NCBI RefSeq assembly: GCF_052118925.1
Contig: NZ_JBQKGG010000008.1
Location: 1-64,000, forward strand
DNA from: Lientehia sp934351765
GTDB lineage: Bacteria; Bacillota; Clostridia; Lachnospirales; Lachnospiraceae
Direction of reading: 5' to 3'
Length of the DNA stretch: 64,000 nt
Below, piece after piece: positions 8,501 to 16,149 of the stretch; the stretch's first letter is position 1, and every line of letters begins with the position of its first letter. A model generated the notes under the pieces. That model did no database searches, was not told the DNA's origin, and saw only the letters and a list, made by a program, of their open reading frames with translations. The position numbers and the translations under genes are program-made.

Positions 8501-10099
8501 ATCGATGGGCGGGTTGGTAACCTGCGCAAACAGCTGCTTGAAATAATTGAACAGGGGCTGATGCTGTCTGGAAAGAACCGCCAGGGGACTGTCCGCTCCC
8601 ATGGAGGAAATCGCCTCTGCACCGTCCCGTGCCATGGGCAGGATCATAGTCTTATACTGCTCATAGGTGTAGCCGTAAGCCTTCTGAAGCCTTGCCCGCT
8701 CCTCATCGGTGAAGCCCGGCACCTTCTGGTTGGGGATCTTCAGCTCCTTTAATTCCACCAGGTTGCTGTCCAGCCACTCGCCGTAGGGCTGGCGGTTGAT
8801 GTAGCGCTCCTTCAGTTCCTCATCGTCAATGATCTCGCCCTTCACCGTATCGACCATAAGCATTTTTCCGGGATGGAGCCGTTCTTTCTTTAAAATATTG
8901 TCCACAGGAATATCCAGCGCACCGACCTCGGAAGCCAGGATCATGTAGCCGTCCTTTGTCACATAATACCGGGAAGGCCGCAGACCGTTCCGGTCAAGGA
9001 CTGCACCCAGAAGGTCACCATCGGAGAAAACGATGGATGCAGGACCGTCCCAGGGTTCCATCATGGTGGCATAATACTGATAGAAGTCCTTCTTCTTCTG
9101 GCTCATGTATTTGTCATTTGCCCAGGGCTCCGGAATGGTAATCATTACTGCCAGCGGAAGCTCCATGCCGCTCATAACCAGAAATTCCAGGGTGTTATCC
9201 AGCATGGCCGAGTCAGAACCGCTTTCGTTGACCACCGGAACGACCTTTAACATTTCCTCCTTGGTAAACTCGGATTCCATATTTTCTTCTCTGGCGATCA
9301 TCCGGTCCACATTGCCGCGGATGGTGTTGATCTCACCATTATGTACGATCAGACGGTACGGATGAGCACGCATCCAGCTGGGCGTCGTGTTGGTACTGAA
9401 CCGGGAATGGATCACGGCGATAGCCGTCTCATAATCAGGCGACTGAAGATCCTCAAAGAACAGACGCAGCTGCTTTACCAGGAACATGCCCTTGTAAACG
9501 ATGGTCCGGCTGGAGAGCGATACCACATAGGTATCATCATTACTCTGTTCAAAAACCCGGCGTGCCACATAAAGCTTCCGGTCGAAATCCAGCCCTTTCT
9601 CCACATCCTCCGGCTTTCCGATAAAGCACTGCTCGATACAGGGCATACAGTCCAGTGCCCGCTTGCCAAGGATTCCTTCATTGATGGGAAGCCTTCTCCA
9701 GCCGAGAAACTTCATGCCCTCCTTCTCCACAATGATCTCAAACATCTTCTTCGCCTGGGCTCTGGATAATTCATCCTGTGGAAAGAAAAACATGCCGACA
9801 CCGTACTCCCGCTCATCACCGAGGGTGATTCCGCACTGCGCCGCCGCTTTTTTGAAAAACTTATGGGAAATCTGCAAAAGGATTCCGACACCGTCTCCGG
9901 TCTTTCCCTCCGCATCCTTTCCTGCACGATGCTCCAGGTTTTCCACGATCTTCAGCGCGTTATCCACCGTCTTATGAGTCTTGATGCCTTTAATATTCAC
10001 AACCGCGCCGATTCCGCAGTTATCATGCTCAAAGCGCTCCTCGTAAAGACCGGGCACCATTCGTTGTTCCTTTGCCTGTACCGCTTGGTTTCCTTCCAT
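5516..10099 (-). CDS. gltB: Glutamate synthase, large (alpha) subunit
   Basis: A full-length 1,527-residue GltB. A short propeptide precedes the class II amidotransferase nucleophile in HDNCGIGAVV; cleavage before Cys28 is expected. The glutaminase domain releases ammonia, which travels by tunnel to the central FMN domain where 2-oxoglutarate is aminated. Cysteines in CVMMRVCNLDTCPVG (about residue 1130) hold the 3Fe-4S cluster, and the C-terminal beta-helix has the usual glycine-rich GGKAYISG-type repeats. The start has AAAGGAAG upstream. It forms an operon with gltD. A promoter at 10339-10367 and a terminator hairpin at 10190-10240 lie in a leader of about 230 nt, which suggests control by premature termination. 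Confidence 0.98.
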   Translation of the reverse strand: MEGNQAVQAKEQRMVPGLYEERFEHDNCGIGAVVNIKGIKTHKTVDNALKIVENLEHRAGKDAEGKTGDGVGILLQISHKFFKKAAAQCGITLGDEREYGVGMFFFPQDELSRAQAKKMFEIIVEKEGMKFLGWRRLPINEGILGKRALDCMPCIEQCFIGKPEDVEKGLDFDRKLYVARRVFEQSNDDTYVVSLSSRTIVYKGMFLVKQLRLFFEDLQSPDYETAIAVIHSRFSTNTTPSWMRAHPYRLIVHNGEINTIRGNVDRMIAREENMESEFTKEEMLKVVPVVNESGSDSAMLDNTLEFLVMSGMELPLAVMITIPEPWANDKYMSQKKKDFYQYYATMMEPWDGPASIVFSDGDLLGAVLDRNGLRPSRYYVTKDGYMILASEVGALDIPVDNILKKERLHPGKMLMVDTVKGEIIDDEELKERYINRQPYGEWLDSNLVELKELKIPNQKVPGFTDEERARLQKAYGYTYEQYKTMILPMARDGAEAISSMGADSPLAVLSRQHQPLFNYFKQLFAQVTNPPIDAIREEIVTSTSVYIGCDGNLLKESPENCRILKVNNPILTDTDLLKIKSMKVDGLKPVVIPIIYYKNTSLEKALDHLFLEADRAHRDGANILILSDRGIDENHVPIPSLLAVSALQQHLVRTKKRTSVAMILESGEPREVHHFATLLGYGACAINPYLAHESIRHLIDSNMLDKDYYAAVADYDSAVLHGIVKIASKMGVSTIQSYQGSQIFEAVGISKEVIDRYFTDTVSRVGGVTLKDIAADVDALHSAAFDPLGLQVDLTLESVGSHKSRAGKEEHLYNPKTIHLLQESTKTGNYEMFKEYSELLHEERKPMNLRGLLDFNYPEKGIPIDEVESVDSIVKRFKTGAMSYGSISQEAHETLALAMNAIHGKSNTGEGGEALERLATKGIIGQDRCSAIKQVASARFGVTSRFLVSADEIQIKMAQGAKPGEGGQLPGKKVYPWVAKTRHSTPGVGLISPPPHHDIYSIEDLAQLIYDLKNANKNARISVKLVSEAGVGTVAAGVAKAGAQVILISGFDGGTGAAPRNSIYNAGLPWELGLSETHQTLIMNGLRDKVILETDGKLMNGRDVVIAALLGAEEFGFATAPLVTMGCVMMRVCNLDTCPVGIATQNPELRKRFRGKPEYVINFMHFVAQELREYMAKLGVRTVDELVGRTDLLKVKSELDFDRAKTVDMSRILDNPYVGTKLAGYHHKKVYNFELQKTLDERVLVKKLLPALEAGQKRSIEVDIKNTDRTFGTMFGAEITRHYPEGLPEDTFTVKCNGSGGQSFGAFIPAGLTLEVEGDSNDYFGKGLSGGKLVIYPPQGAVFRADENIIIGNVALYGATGGKAYISGLAGERFAVRNSGARAVVEGVGDHGCEYMTGGCVVVLGKTGKNFAAGMSGGIAYVLDEENDLYRRLNREMVSMEELTNKYDVLELKKMIQDHVAYTNSERGKEILEHFGEYLPKFKKIIPYDYKRMLNTIVQMEEKGLSSEQAQIEAFFANAKGEAEGGR

Positions 10100-10163
10100 A
10101 GTCAGCTTCCTTTCTCTGTTCAGATTCGTTTTGCAATTTTCTCCTGATCAATTGCACGTTTTA

Positions 10164-10190
10164 TTCATAAGACGAACTTTCCTATGAAAT
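10164..10190. repeat. Dispersed palindromic repeat, copy A
   Basis: TTCATAAG and CCTATGAA flank a GACGAACTT-type centre. The same palindrome occurs at 34491-34519, 56732-56758 and 60358-60386. Here it lies in the gltB leader and shares its flanking A/T run with the terminator at 10190-10240. Confidence 0.7.
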
Positions 10191-10240
10191 AAAAAAGTGC
10201 CTGCAAAACCAAATCGTTTCCGATTCCGTTTTACGGCACT
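10190..10240 (-). terminator. Terminator hairpin in the gltB leader (possible attenuator)
   Basis: On the minus strand AGTGCC, GTAAAAC and GAATCG pair with CGATT, GTTTTGC and GGCACT around a GAAA tetraloop, and the stem is followed by TTTTTTA. It lies about 100 bases after the predicted start of transcription and about 90 bases before the gltB ATG, so transcription must pass it to reach gltB. I do not recognise a known riboswitch class in the upstream part. Confidence 0.65.
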
Positions 10241-10338
10241 CCTTTGTGTCTGATCATATCCTGTTATGCAAAAACGCGTCCGGGACGGTTCCTCCGCCTG
10301 CTTATGCTTCGTTCCTGTCTCGTTTTGACTTGTGCATT

Positions 10339-10367
10339 ATCATACACCTGTTGTTTTCGATTGTAAA
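10339..10367 (-). promoter_or_regulatory. Promoter of gltBD
   Basis: On the minus strand TTTACA (10367-10362) and TATGAT (10344-10339) are 17 bases apart, giving a leader of about 230 nt. The rest of 10100-10607 is AT-rich and holds only the repeat copy A, the leader hairpin and the upstream region of the small gene at 10608. Confidence 0.6.
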
Positions 10368-10607
10368 TAAAAACTTTTTGCTTAATTGTCTGATTATTTG
10401 AATTTTATTATTTATATCTTGTATTGTCTGTCTTATTTCGGCTTTTTCCCAGTATTTTCTCCTGTCTAATACAATTGATATCCTCCACGGACATGATTGT
10501 ACCTGTAAAAAAACATAAATTACATGCGAAAATCCCTTTGATTTTTTTCGGAAAATCCTTTATAATTCCTGTAATAAATTGATCAATCGTTCCAGGAGGA
10601 CTCTATC

Positions 10608-10829
10608 ATGCACGAATATGAAATCATCATCGAATCCATTAACCCCTGCGGCGGCACAAAGCACGCTCAGAAGGAAATCATTGAAGCTGAGGCCGAAAGC
10701 CCTGAAGCATATGTAAACGAACACGGATTATTTCCGATCCTGGAGCAGTTCCAGAACGAGGACGGCGACACCATCATCGTCACCGGAGATTCCCACGGCT
10801 ACTCCGTTCGATATACCTTTACCGAATAA
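10608..10829 (+). CDS. Small acidic protein of unknown function, 73 residues
   Basis: A 73-residue acidic, soluble protein with a strong ribosome binding site (CAGGAGG, about nine bases upstream). It starts with MHEYEIIIESINPCGG and shows alternating charged and hydrophobic residues that suggest a compact alpha/beta fold, with no signal peptide and no membrane segment. I do not recognise a family. It stands alone between the divergent gltB promoter and a large hairpin at 10850-10922 that probably ends its transcript. The good ribosome site and coding-like composition support a real gene. Confidence 0.75.
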   Translation: MHEYEIIIESINPCGGTKHAQKEIIEAEAESPEAYVNEHGLFPILEQFQNEDGDTIIVTGDSHGYSVRYTFTE

Positions 10830-10849
10830 CCATAGAAAATGAACCATAG

Positions 10850-10922
10850 AAGGCCGGCAGGTATAACATTCTGCTTCTTCCGTCTGAGGCGGTCCGCAAA
10901 ATTCCATACAACGCCGGCCTTT
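10850..10922 (+). terminator. Long-loop hairpin after the small protein gene
   Basis: AAGGCCGGC and GCCGGCCTT form a perfect 9-bp stem around a loop of about 55 bases. The T-run after it is short, so termination is plausible but not certain. It also sits next to the broken end of an acetyltransferase remnant. Confidence 0.35.
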
Positions 10923-10929
10923 AAATGGC

Positions 10930-11055
10930 TTAGCCGACAAATTCATAATTACTTATCCAATATTGGTCTGAAATAAAAAAATGTGCTTTCCGATTGGTCT
11001 TTAACCATATATCAGCAACCTCATTTAGATCTACTTTCTGTAACTTTCTAATCAT
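10930..11055 (-). pseudogene. N-terminal remnant of a GNAT acetyltransferase
   Basis: The minus-strand frame from ATG at 11055 encodes 41 residues beginning MIRKLQKVDLNEVADIWL and including SDQYWISNYE, which reads like the first 40 residues of a GNAT-family acetyltransferase of about 150 residues. The rest, including the acetyl-CoA site, is missing: the frame stops beside the hairpin at 10850-10922. I take it as a truncated gene. Between it and the VanY gene, bases 11101-11177 form a long imperfect hairpin (GCCCCG with CGGGGC at the base) of unknown role. Confidence 0.5.
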
Positions 11056-11194
11056 AATAATCGATTCTCCATGCAAACAGATTGATTCCCGCAATAGCCA
11101 GCCCCGTGCTGCTTTCCATGCACGACAGAGGCAGCTTCGATATGTGCCTGCTGGCGGGCTTGGAAGCAGCTCGGGGCGTCGATTCCAAAATTTC

Positions 11195-11926
11195 CTACTG
11201 TTTGCCCAGATACTCCTCCAGACAGATCCCCTGCTCCATGATTTCTTTTGCGGCTTCTTTCCCCACATACCGGTAATGCCACGGCTCGTTGATGACGCCG
11301 GTGATATCGGTCTTGTCCTCCGGATAACGGCGGATAAAGCCGTATTTCCAGCAGTTCTCATTGAGCCAGTCCCAGACAATGTTGGCGTCCTGGGTTTCCC
11401 AGTTGTTGGTGGTGATATCCACCGCAAGACCCAACTCATGCTCGCTGGTTCCGGGGATCGCCACCCATTCCTCAGCGGCGGTTTTTGCCTCGTCTGCAGA
11501 ATAGCCCTGGGCTTCATACTCGGCAATCTTATCATCCATGATCTCCTGCTGCTCGGTATTTGTCCGGTAGGAGGAGGAAATATGAGGCGTAACTCCCTCG
11601 GCTCTCGCATCGTCAAACATCTGCTGAAGCTCCGGATAAATTCTTGCATCCACGGCCTGTCCGCCGGAAAGCTCCTCCTTCTCAAACTGGTAATCCGACG
11701 GCAGCGGATTCCACCGGTTCACCAAAATAAGCCGCCAGTCCGATTCTTCGGCTGCGGCACTGCTTTCCGCCGCCTGATTTCCTCCGGCCACAGCGGTTTC
11801 GCCGGAATTACTGCCTTTTCCCGGAAAGGCACAGGCAGAGGCAAACAAAAGAAGAGACAGCATAAAGCAGACCGCCGTTCGTTTTCCCGCCATAGAATCG
11901 TTTCCTTTTGTTCTGCAATTCTTCAT
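11195..11926 (-). CDS. VanY-type D-alanyl-D-alanine carboxypeptidase, lipoprotein
   Basis: A 243-residue secreted peptidase of the M15B (VanY) family, which removes the terminal D-Ala from peptidoglycan stems outside the membrane. A hydrophobic signal ends in a lipobox-like FASAC (Cys at about residue 32), followed by a low-complexity Ala/Ser/Glu linker. The zinc site is visible as SEHELGLAVDI (SxHxxGxxxD) and EPWHYRYVG, and SSYRT supplies the conserved Arg. The start has AAGGAGG upstream. No vanA-type ligase or vanRS pair is nearby, so this is probably general wall maturation, not glycopeptide resistance. Confidence 0.9.
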   Translation of the reverse strand: MKNCRTKGNDSMAGKRTAVCFMLSLLLFASACAFPGKGSNSGETAVAGGNQAAESSAAAEESDWRLILVNRWNPLPSDYQFEKEELSGGQAVDARIYPELQQMFDDARAEGVTPHISSSYRTNTEQQEIMDDKIAEYEAQGYSADEAKTAAEEWVAIPGTSEHELGLAVDITTNNWETQDANIVWDWLNENCWKYGFIRRYPEDKTDITGVINEPWHYRYVGKEAAKEIMEQGICLEEYLGKQ

Positions 11927-11942
11927 GTTTCCTCCTTATCTG

Positions 11943-11979
11943 AAAACGGCTCCCTCCCGCAAATCCGGGAAGAAGCCGC
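11943..11979 (-). terminator. Terminator between the CPBP protease and VanY genes
   Basis: CGGCT/AGCCG and an inner TCCCG/CGGGA pairing form a hairpin between the two minus-strand genes, followed on the minus strand by TTTTC. It probably ends the carAB-CPBP transcript. Confidence 0.5.
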
Positions 11980-11999
11980 TTTTTATGGAACAGATGCCT

Positions 12000-12923
12000 T
12001 TACTGCGGATCAACAGGCGTATTTCCGGTCTGCCCGTCTTCCATGACCGGAGGCGTCTCCGGCAGGATTTCCGTTGAATGAACAAACCGTTCGATCAGAT
12101 AAACCATCACAACAATCAGCAAACAGCAGATCACCGTCACTCCCCAGAACACACCGAGGGAACCGTACATCCAGTCAAGTGCTCCCGTCTCCGATCCCAG
12201 CACAGACAAAAGGTTTGCCGCCATATGGAACAGGATCGGTGCCGCCATAGTATGATACCGCTCATACACATAGATAAACAGAAGTCCCAGAAGGAACGCA
12301 TACACACCCTGCACCAGATTTCCGTGATAAATACCGAAGATCAGTGCACTGAGCACCGCACCGGTCCCCAGACTGGTATACTCCCGGAGTCTCCGATAAA
12401 TGAGACCACGAAAAATGAGTTCCTCCACAATGGGGATCAGAAATCCCAGTCCCACAAACTCCAGCACAAGCTTTCCGCCGTAAAGAACCTCGGAAACCTC
12501 ATCATAAGCGCTGGACACGCTGTAAAGGCCGCTCACCATGATCAGATTGTTTCCCGCAAGGCAGGTCACGGCACCAAGCACCGCGATCAGTACAAACAGC
12601 GGAGCCGAAACCTTTGTATAGCAGTGCTCTCTTCCGGCGATCCGATCCCGTTTCCGGTCCATGCGGTAAAACAGGATCAGAAGCGGCAGGGTAAGTGCCG
12701 CTCCGATCACCTGGAGCTCCAGCGCCACAGAAAGCGTCCGGTTTAATATTTCATTAAATATCTCGTTCATCTGGCTGCTCAGACTCGCCGAATCATAGCC
12801 TGCAATGGTCTGAAACGAGATATACAGAGTTACAAGGGTCTGCACAAAGAAACAGATACCGTAGTATACAAGTCCCGGATAAAGCAGTCTCCAGACTCTC
12901 CTTCCCCAGCTTTCCTGTTTCAT
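12000..12923 (-). CDS. CPBP-family intramembrane metalloprotease
   Basis: A 307-residue membrane protein with about eight hydrophobic segments. It carries the three CPBP (Abi/Rce1-type) motifs: EELIFRGLIYRRL (EExxxR), FGIYHGNLVQG (FxxxH) and a final FHMAANLL histidine. Members cleave membrane-bound substrates; in Gram-positive bacteria some give self-immunity to bacteriocins, but no bacteriocin gene is visible here. I use the ATG at 12923, eight bases after AGGAG; a GTG two codons earlier is possible. It follows carB by ten bases and is probably co-transcribed with it, which seems incidental to pyrimidine synthesis. Confidence 0.88.
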   Translation of the reverse strand: MKQESWGRRVWRLLYPGLVYYGICFFVQTLVTLYISFQTIAGYDSASLSSQMNEIFNEILNRTLSVALELQVIGAALTLPLLILFYRMDRKRDRIAGREHCYTKVSAPLFVLIAVLGAVTCLAGNNLIMVSGLYSVSSAYDEVSEVLYGGKLVLEFVGLGFLIPIVEELIFRGLIYRRLREYTSLGTGAVLSALIFGIYHGNLVQGVYAFLLGLLFIYVYERYHTMAAPILFHMAANLLSVLGSETGALDWMYGSLGVFWGVTVICCLLIVVMVYLIERFVHSTEILPETPPVMEDGQTGNTPVDPQ

Positions 12924-12933
12924 AACCACGCTC

Positions 12934-15900
12934 CTATTCTGCCTTTCCCCTGCTCTTTACTGTCGCAATATCAATCAGTGTCAGGCCGTCCTCCCGGTTT
13001 TCCAGGCTGGTAACCAGTGCCTTTGCCGTATCTATGGCTGTCAGAACATTCACACCAGTCTCAATGGCATTCCGGCGGATCACAAAGCCGTCATGGCTCT
13101 TCGCTGCTCCCTGATTAGGCGTATCGATAACCAGATCGATGTCATGCTCCAGGATCAGGTCAAGAAGGTTGGGAGACTCCTGCTCCAGCTTATTGATCTT
13201 GATGGCCTTTACGCCGTTCTCATTGAGAACCTTCGCCGTGCTTCTTGTGGCATAGATCTTATAGCCGAGGGCTGCGAACCGGCGTCCGATGTCAACGGCC
13301 TCCAGCTTGTCAGCATCCTTTACCGTCATGATCATCTTCTTGGTCTTGGGCAGGTTGAAGCCTGCACCGAGGAACGCCTTGTAAAGTGCCTCATTAAAGG
13401 TCTTTGCAATACCGAGACACTCACCGGTGGATTTCATTTCCGGGCCCAGTCCGATATCTGCGCCGCGGATCTTCTCAAAGGAGAATACCGGCATCTTAAT
13501 AGCGATATAATCTGCCTCCGGCTGCAGTCCGGGCTCATATCCCAGATCCTTAATCGTAGAACCGATGATCACCTGCGTTGCAAGCTTTACGATAGGAATA
13601 CCGGTCACCTTGCTGATATAAGGAACCGTACGGCTAGAACGGGGGTTCACCTCAATGACATAAACCTCTTCGTTGCTCACAATGAACTGGATATTGATGA
13701 GGCCCCGTACATGAAGCGCTCTTGCCAGCTTTCTTGTATAATCTTCGATGACTCTCTTTGTCTTATCACTCAGGCTCTGTGCCGGATATACAGAGATACT
13801 GTCACCGGAATGGATTCCGGCACGCTCAATATGCTCCATGATACCGGGAATCAGAACATCCTCACCGTCACATACCGCATCAACCTCGATCTCTTTTCCG
13901 ATGAGATACTTGTCTACCAGAATCGGATGCTCCTGTGCGATCCGGTTGATGACACCGATGAACTCGGTGATATCCTGATCGTTGATGGCGATCTGCATAC
14001 CCTGTCCGCCCAGTACGTAGGAAGGACGAACCAGAACCGGGTAGCCCAGATCATGTGCTGCCCTGATGGCTTCCTCACAGGTAAATACGGTATGTCCCGC
14101 CGGTCTCGGAATACAGCATTCCTCCAGGATCCGGTCAAAAAGCTCACGGTCCTCTGCCGCATCAACATCCTCTGCGGAGGTTCCAAGGATCGGAACGCCC
14201 ATCTTCATCAGTGCTTCTGTCAGCTTGATGGCTGTCTGGCCGCCGAACTGAACCACAGCTCCGTCAGGCTTTTCAAGCTCAACCACGTTCTCCACATCCT
14301 CGGGAGTCAGCGGCTCAAAATACAGCTTATCGGCAATATCAAAGTCGGTACTTACCGTCTCCGGATTATTGTTGATGATAATGGTCTCATAGCCGGCTTC
14401 GCTGAACGCCCAGGTACTGTGAACGGAGCAGAAGTCAAACTCGATACCCTGGCCGATCCGGATGGGGCCGGAGCCGAGGACGAGAACCTTCTTTTTGGTA
14501 CGCTCGCCTGCAGCTTCGTTCTCACTGCCAAAGCAGGAATAGTAATACGGAGTTTCTGCCGCAAACTCAGCCGCGCAGGTATCAACCATCTTGAACGCCG
14601 CATGAATGCCATACTCGTTCCGCAGCGCCTTAATCTCTTTTTCTGTCTTTCCGGTAAGCTTTCCGATCACATTATCGGGGAACTCAATCCGTTTTGCCTC
14701 TGCCAGAAGTTCCTTCGTTAACGGCTCTCCGGCAAGGCGCTTCTCCATCTCAGTCAAGATGGCGATCTTATCAATAAACCACTTGTCGATCTTTGTAATA
14801 TCATGGATCAGGTCATAGGAGAATCCGCGGCGCAGTGCCTCCGCAATCACATAGATCCGGCGGTCATCTACCACATGGAGACGCTCCGTTAACTCTTCGT
14901 CGGTATCCTTGGTGAAGTCCACACTTAACAGGCTGTCCACATGCTGCTCCAGAGAACGGATGGCCTTCATGAGGGCGCCTTCAAAGTTGGTGCAGATACT
15001 CATAACCTCACCGGTTGCCTTCATCTGAGTCGTCAGCGTTCTCTTGGCACTGATGAACTTATCGAACGGCAGGCGGGGCAGCTTTACCACGCAGTAGTCC
15101 AGCATGGGCTCGAAGCTTGCATACGTCTTTCCGGTGATGGCATTGGGAATCTCGTCCAGCGTGTAGCCCAGCGCGATCTTTGCTGCCACCTTGGCGATGG
15201 GATAGCCGGTCGCTTTGGAGGCCAGAGCCGAAGAACGGCTTACACGGGGATTTACCTCAATAACACAGTATTCAAAGCTCTCCGGATGAAGAGCAAACTG
15301 TACATTACATCCGCCGGTGATCTTTAACTCATCAATAATATTCAGTGCGGCGCTTCGGAGCATCTGGTATTCTTTATCTCCCAGGGTCTGAGACGGTGCC
15401 ACAACAATACTGTCACCGGTATGAACACCGACAGGGTCAATGTTTTCCATATTGCAGACGGTGATCACATTTCCATTTCCGTCACGCATTACTTCGTACT
15501 CGATCTCTTTCCATCCGGCGATACACCGCTCTACCAATACCTCGCCTACACGGGACAGACGCAGACCGTTCTGGAGGATTTCGATCAGCTCCTCTTCATT
15601 ATCCGCGATACCGCCGCCGCTTCCTCCAAGGGTATAAGCCGGACGCAGAACAACCGGATAGCCAATCTCACTGGCAAAATCAATACCTGCCTGAACATCA
15701 TGAACGACCAGAGATGCCGCACAGGGCTCACCGATCTTCTCCATGGTATCCTTGAATTCCTGTCGGTCTTCTGCCTTTTTAATCGTCTCCGGTGTGGTAC
15801 CGATCAGCTTTACGTTGTGACTTTCCAGATAACCGGAGTCAGCCAGCTCCATGGCAAGGTTCAGTCCTGCCTGGCCGCCCAGGGTCGGCAGAATGCTGTC

Positions 15901-16149
15901 AGGCTTTACTTTTTCAATGAGCTTCTCCAGAACCGGAACGGTCAGGGGCTCAATATAAACTTCATCTGCGATGTCTTTATCGGTCATAATGGTCGCCGGA
16001 TTGGAATTCAGCAGAACAACCTCAACGCCCTCTTCTTTTAAGGAACGACATGCCTGGGTACCGGCATAGTCGAACTCTGCAGCCTGGCCGATGACGATGG
16101 GGCCGGAGCCGATTACAAGTACTTTTTTAATGTCAGGATTCTTAGGCAT
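12934..16149 (-). CDS. carB: Carbamoyl-phosphate synthase, large subunit
   Basis: A complete 1,071-residue CarB, the ammonia-using part of the enzyme that makes carbamoyl phosphate for pyrimidines and arginine. The two homologous ATP-grasp halves are clear: each begins with a GSGPI motif (residues about 13 and 558), the first making carboxyphosphate and the second phosphorylating carbamate. The C-terminal 140 residues form the allosteric MGS-like domain, where UMP, IMP or ornithine bind in other bacteria. Its ATG overlaps the carA stop by one base (TAATG), which implies translational coupling. Confidence 0.98.
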   Translation of the reverse strand: MPKNPDIKKVLVIGSGPIVIGQAAEFDYAGTQACRSLKEEGVEVVLLNSNPATIMTDKDIADEVYIEPLTVPVLEKLIEKVKPDSILPTLGGQAGLNLAMELADSGYLESHNVKLIGTTPETIKKAEDRQEFKDTMEKIGEPCAASLVVHDVQAGIDFASEIGYPVVLRPAYTLGGSGGGIADNEEELIEILQNGLRLSRVGEVLVERCIAGWKEIEYEVMRDGNGNVITVCNMENIDPVGVHTGDSIVVAPSQTLGDKEYQMLRSAALNIIDELKITGGCNVQFALHPESFEYCVIEVNPRVSRSSALASKATGYPIAKVAAKIALGYTLDEIPNAITGKTYASFEPMLDYCVVKLPRLPFDKFISAKRTLTTQMKATGEVMSICTNFEGALMKAIRSLEQHVDSLLSVDFTKDTDEELTERLHVVDDRRIYVIAEALRRGFSYDLIHDITKIDKWFIDKIAILTEMEKRLAGEPLTKELLAEAKRIEFPDNVIGKLTGKTEKEIKALRNEYGIHAAFKMVDTCAAEFAAETPYYYSCFGSENEAAGERTKKKVLVLGSGPIRIGQGIEFDFCSVHSTWAFSEAGYETIIINNNPETVSTDFDIADKLYFEPLTPEDVENVVELEKPDGAVVQFGGQTAIKLTEALMKMGVPILGTSAEDVDAAEDRELFDRILEECCIPRPAGHTVFTCEEAIRAAHDLGYPVLVRPSYVLGGQGMQIAINDQDITEFIGVINRIAQEHPILVDKYLIGKEIEVDAVCDGEDVLIPGIMEHIERAGIHSGDSISVYPAQSLSDKTKRVIEDYTRKLARALHVRGLINIQFIVSNEEVYVIEVNPRSSRTVPYISKVTGIPIVKLATQVIIGSTIKDLGYEPGLQPEADYIAIKMPVFSFEKIRGADIGLGPEMKSTGECLGIAKTFNEALYKAFLGAGFNLPKTKKMIMTVKDADKLEAVDIGRRFAALGYKIYATRSTAKVLNENGVKAIKINKLEQESPNLLDLILEHDIDLVIDTPNQGAAKSHDGFVIRRNAIETGVNVLTAIDTAKALVTSLENREDGLTLIDIATVKSRGKAE

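Noticed and set aside
10930..11685. Minus-strand frame of 251 codons over the VanY gene
   Set aside because: Most of it is VanY in another frame. Only the last 41 codons, from 11055, look like a real protein remnant, and only those are listed.
11195..11926. Glycopeptide resistance by the VanY-like gene
   Set aside because: There is no vanHAX or vanRS nearby; single VanY-type peptidases are common wall enzymes.
12000..12923. Bacteriocin immunity role for the CPBP protease
   Set aside because: No bacteriocin precursor, exporter or regulator is adjacent; the gene simply follows carB.
13093..14721. Long plus-strand open frame (542 codons) opposite carB
   Set aside because: It lies wholly inside carB on the other strand and has no recognisable family motif.
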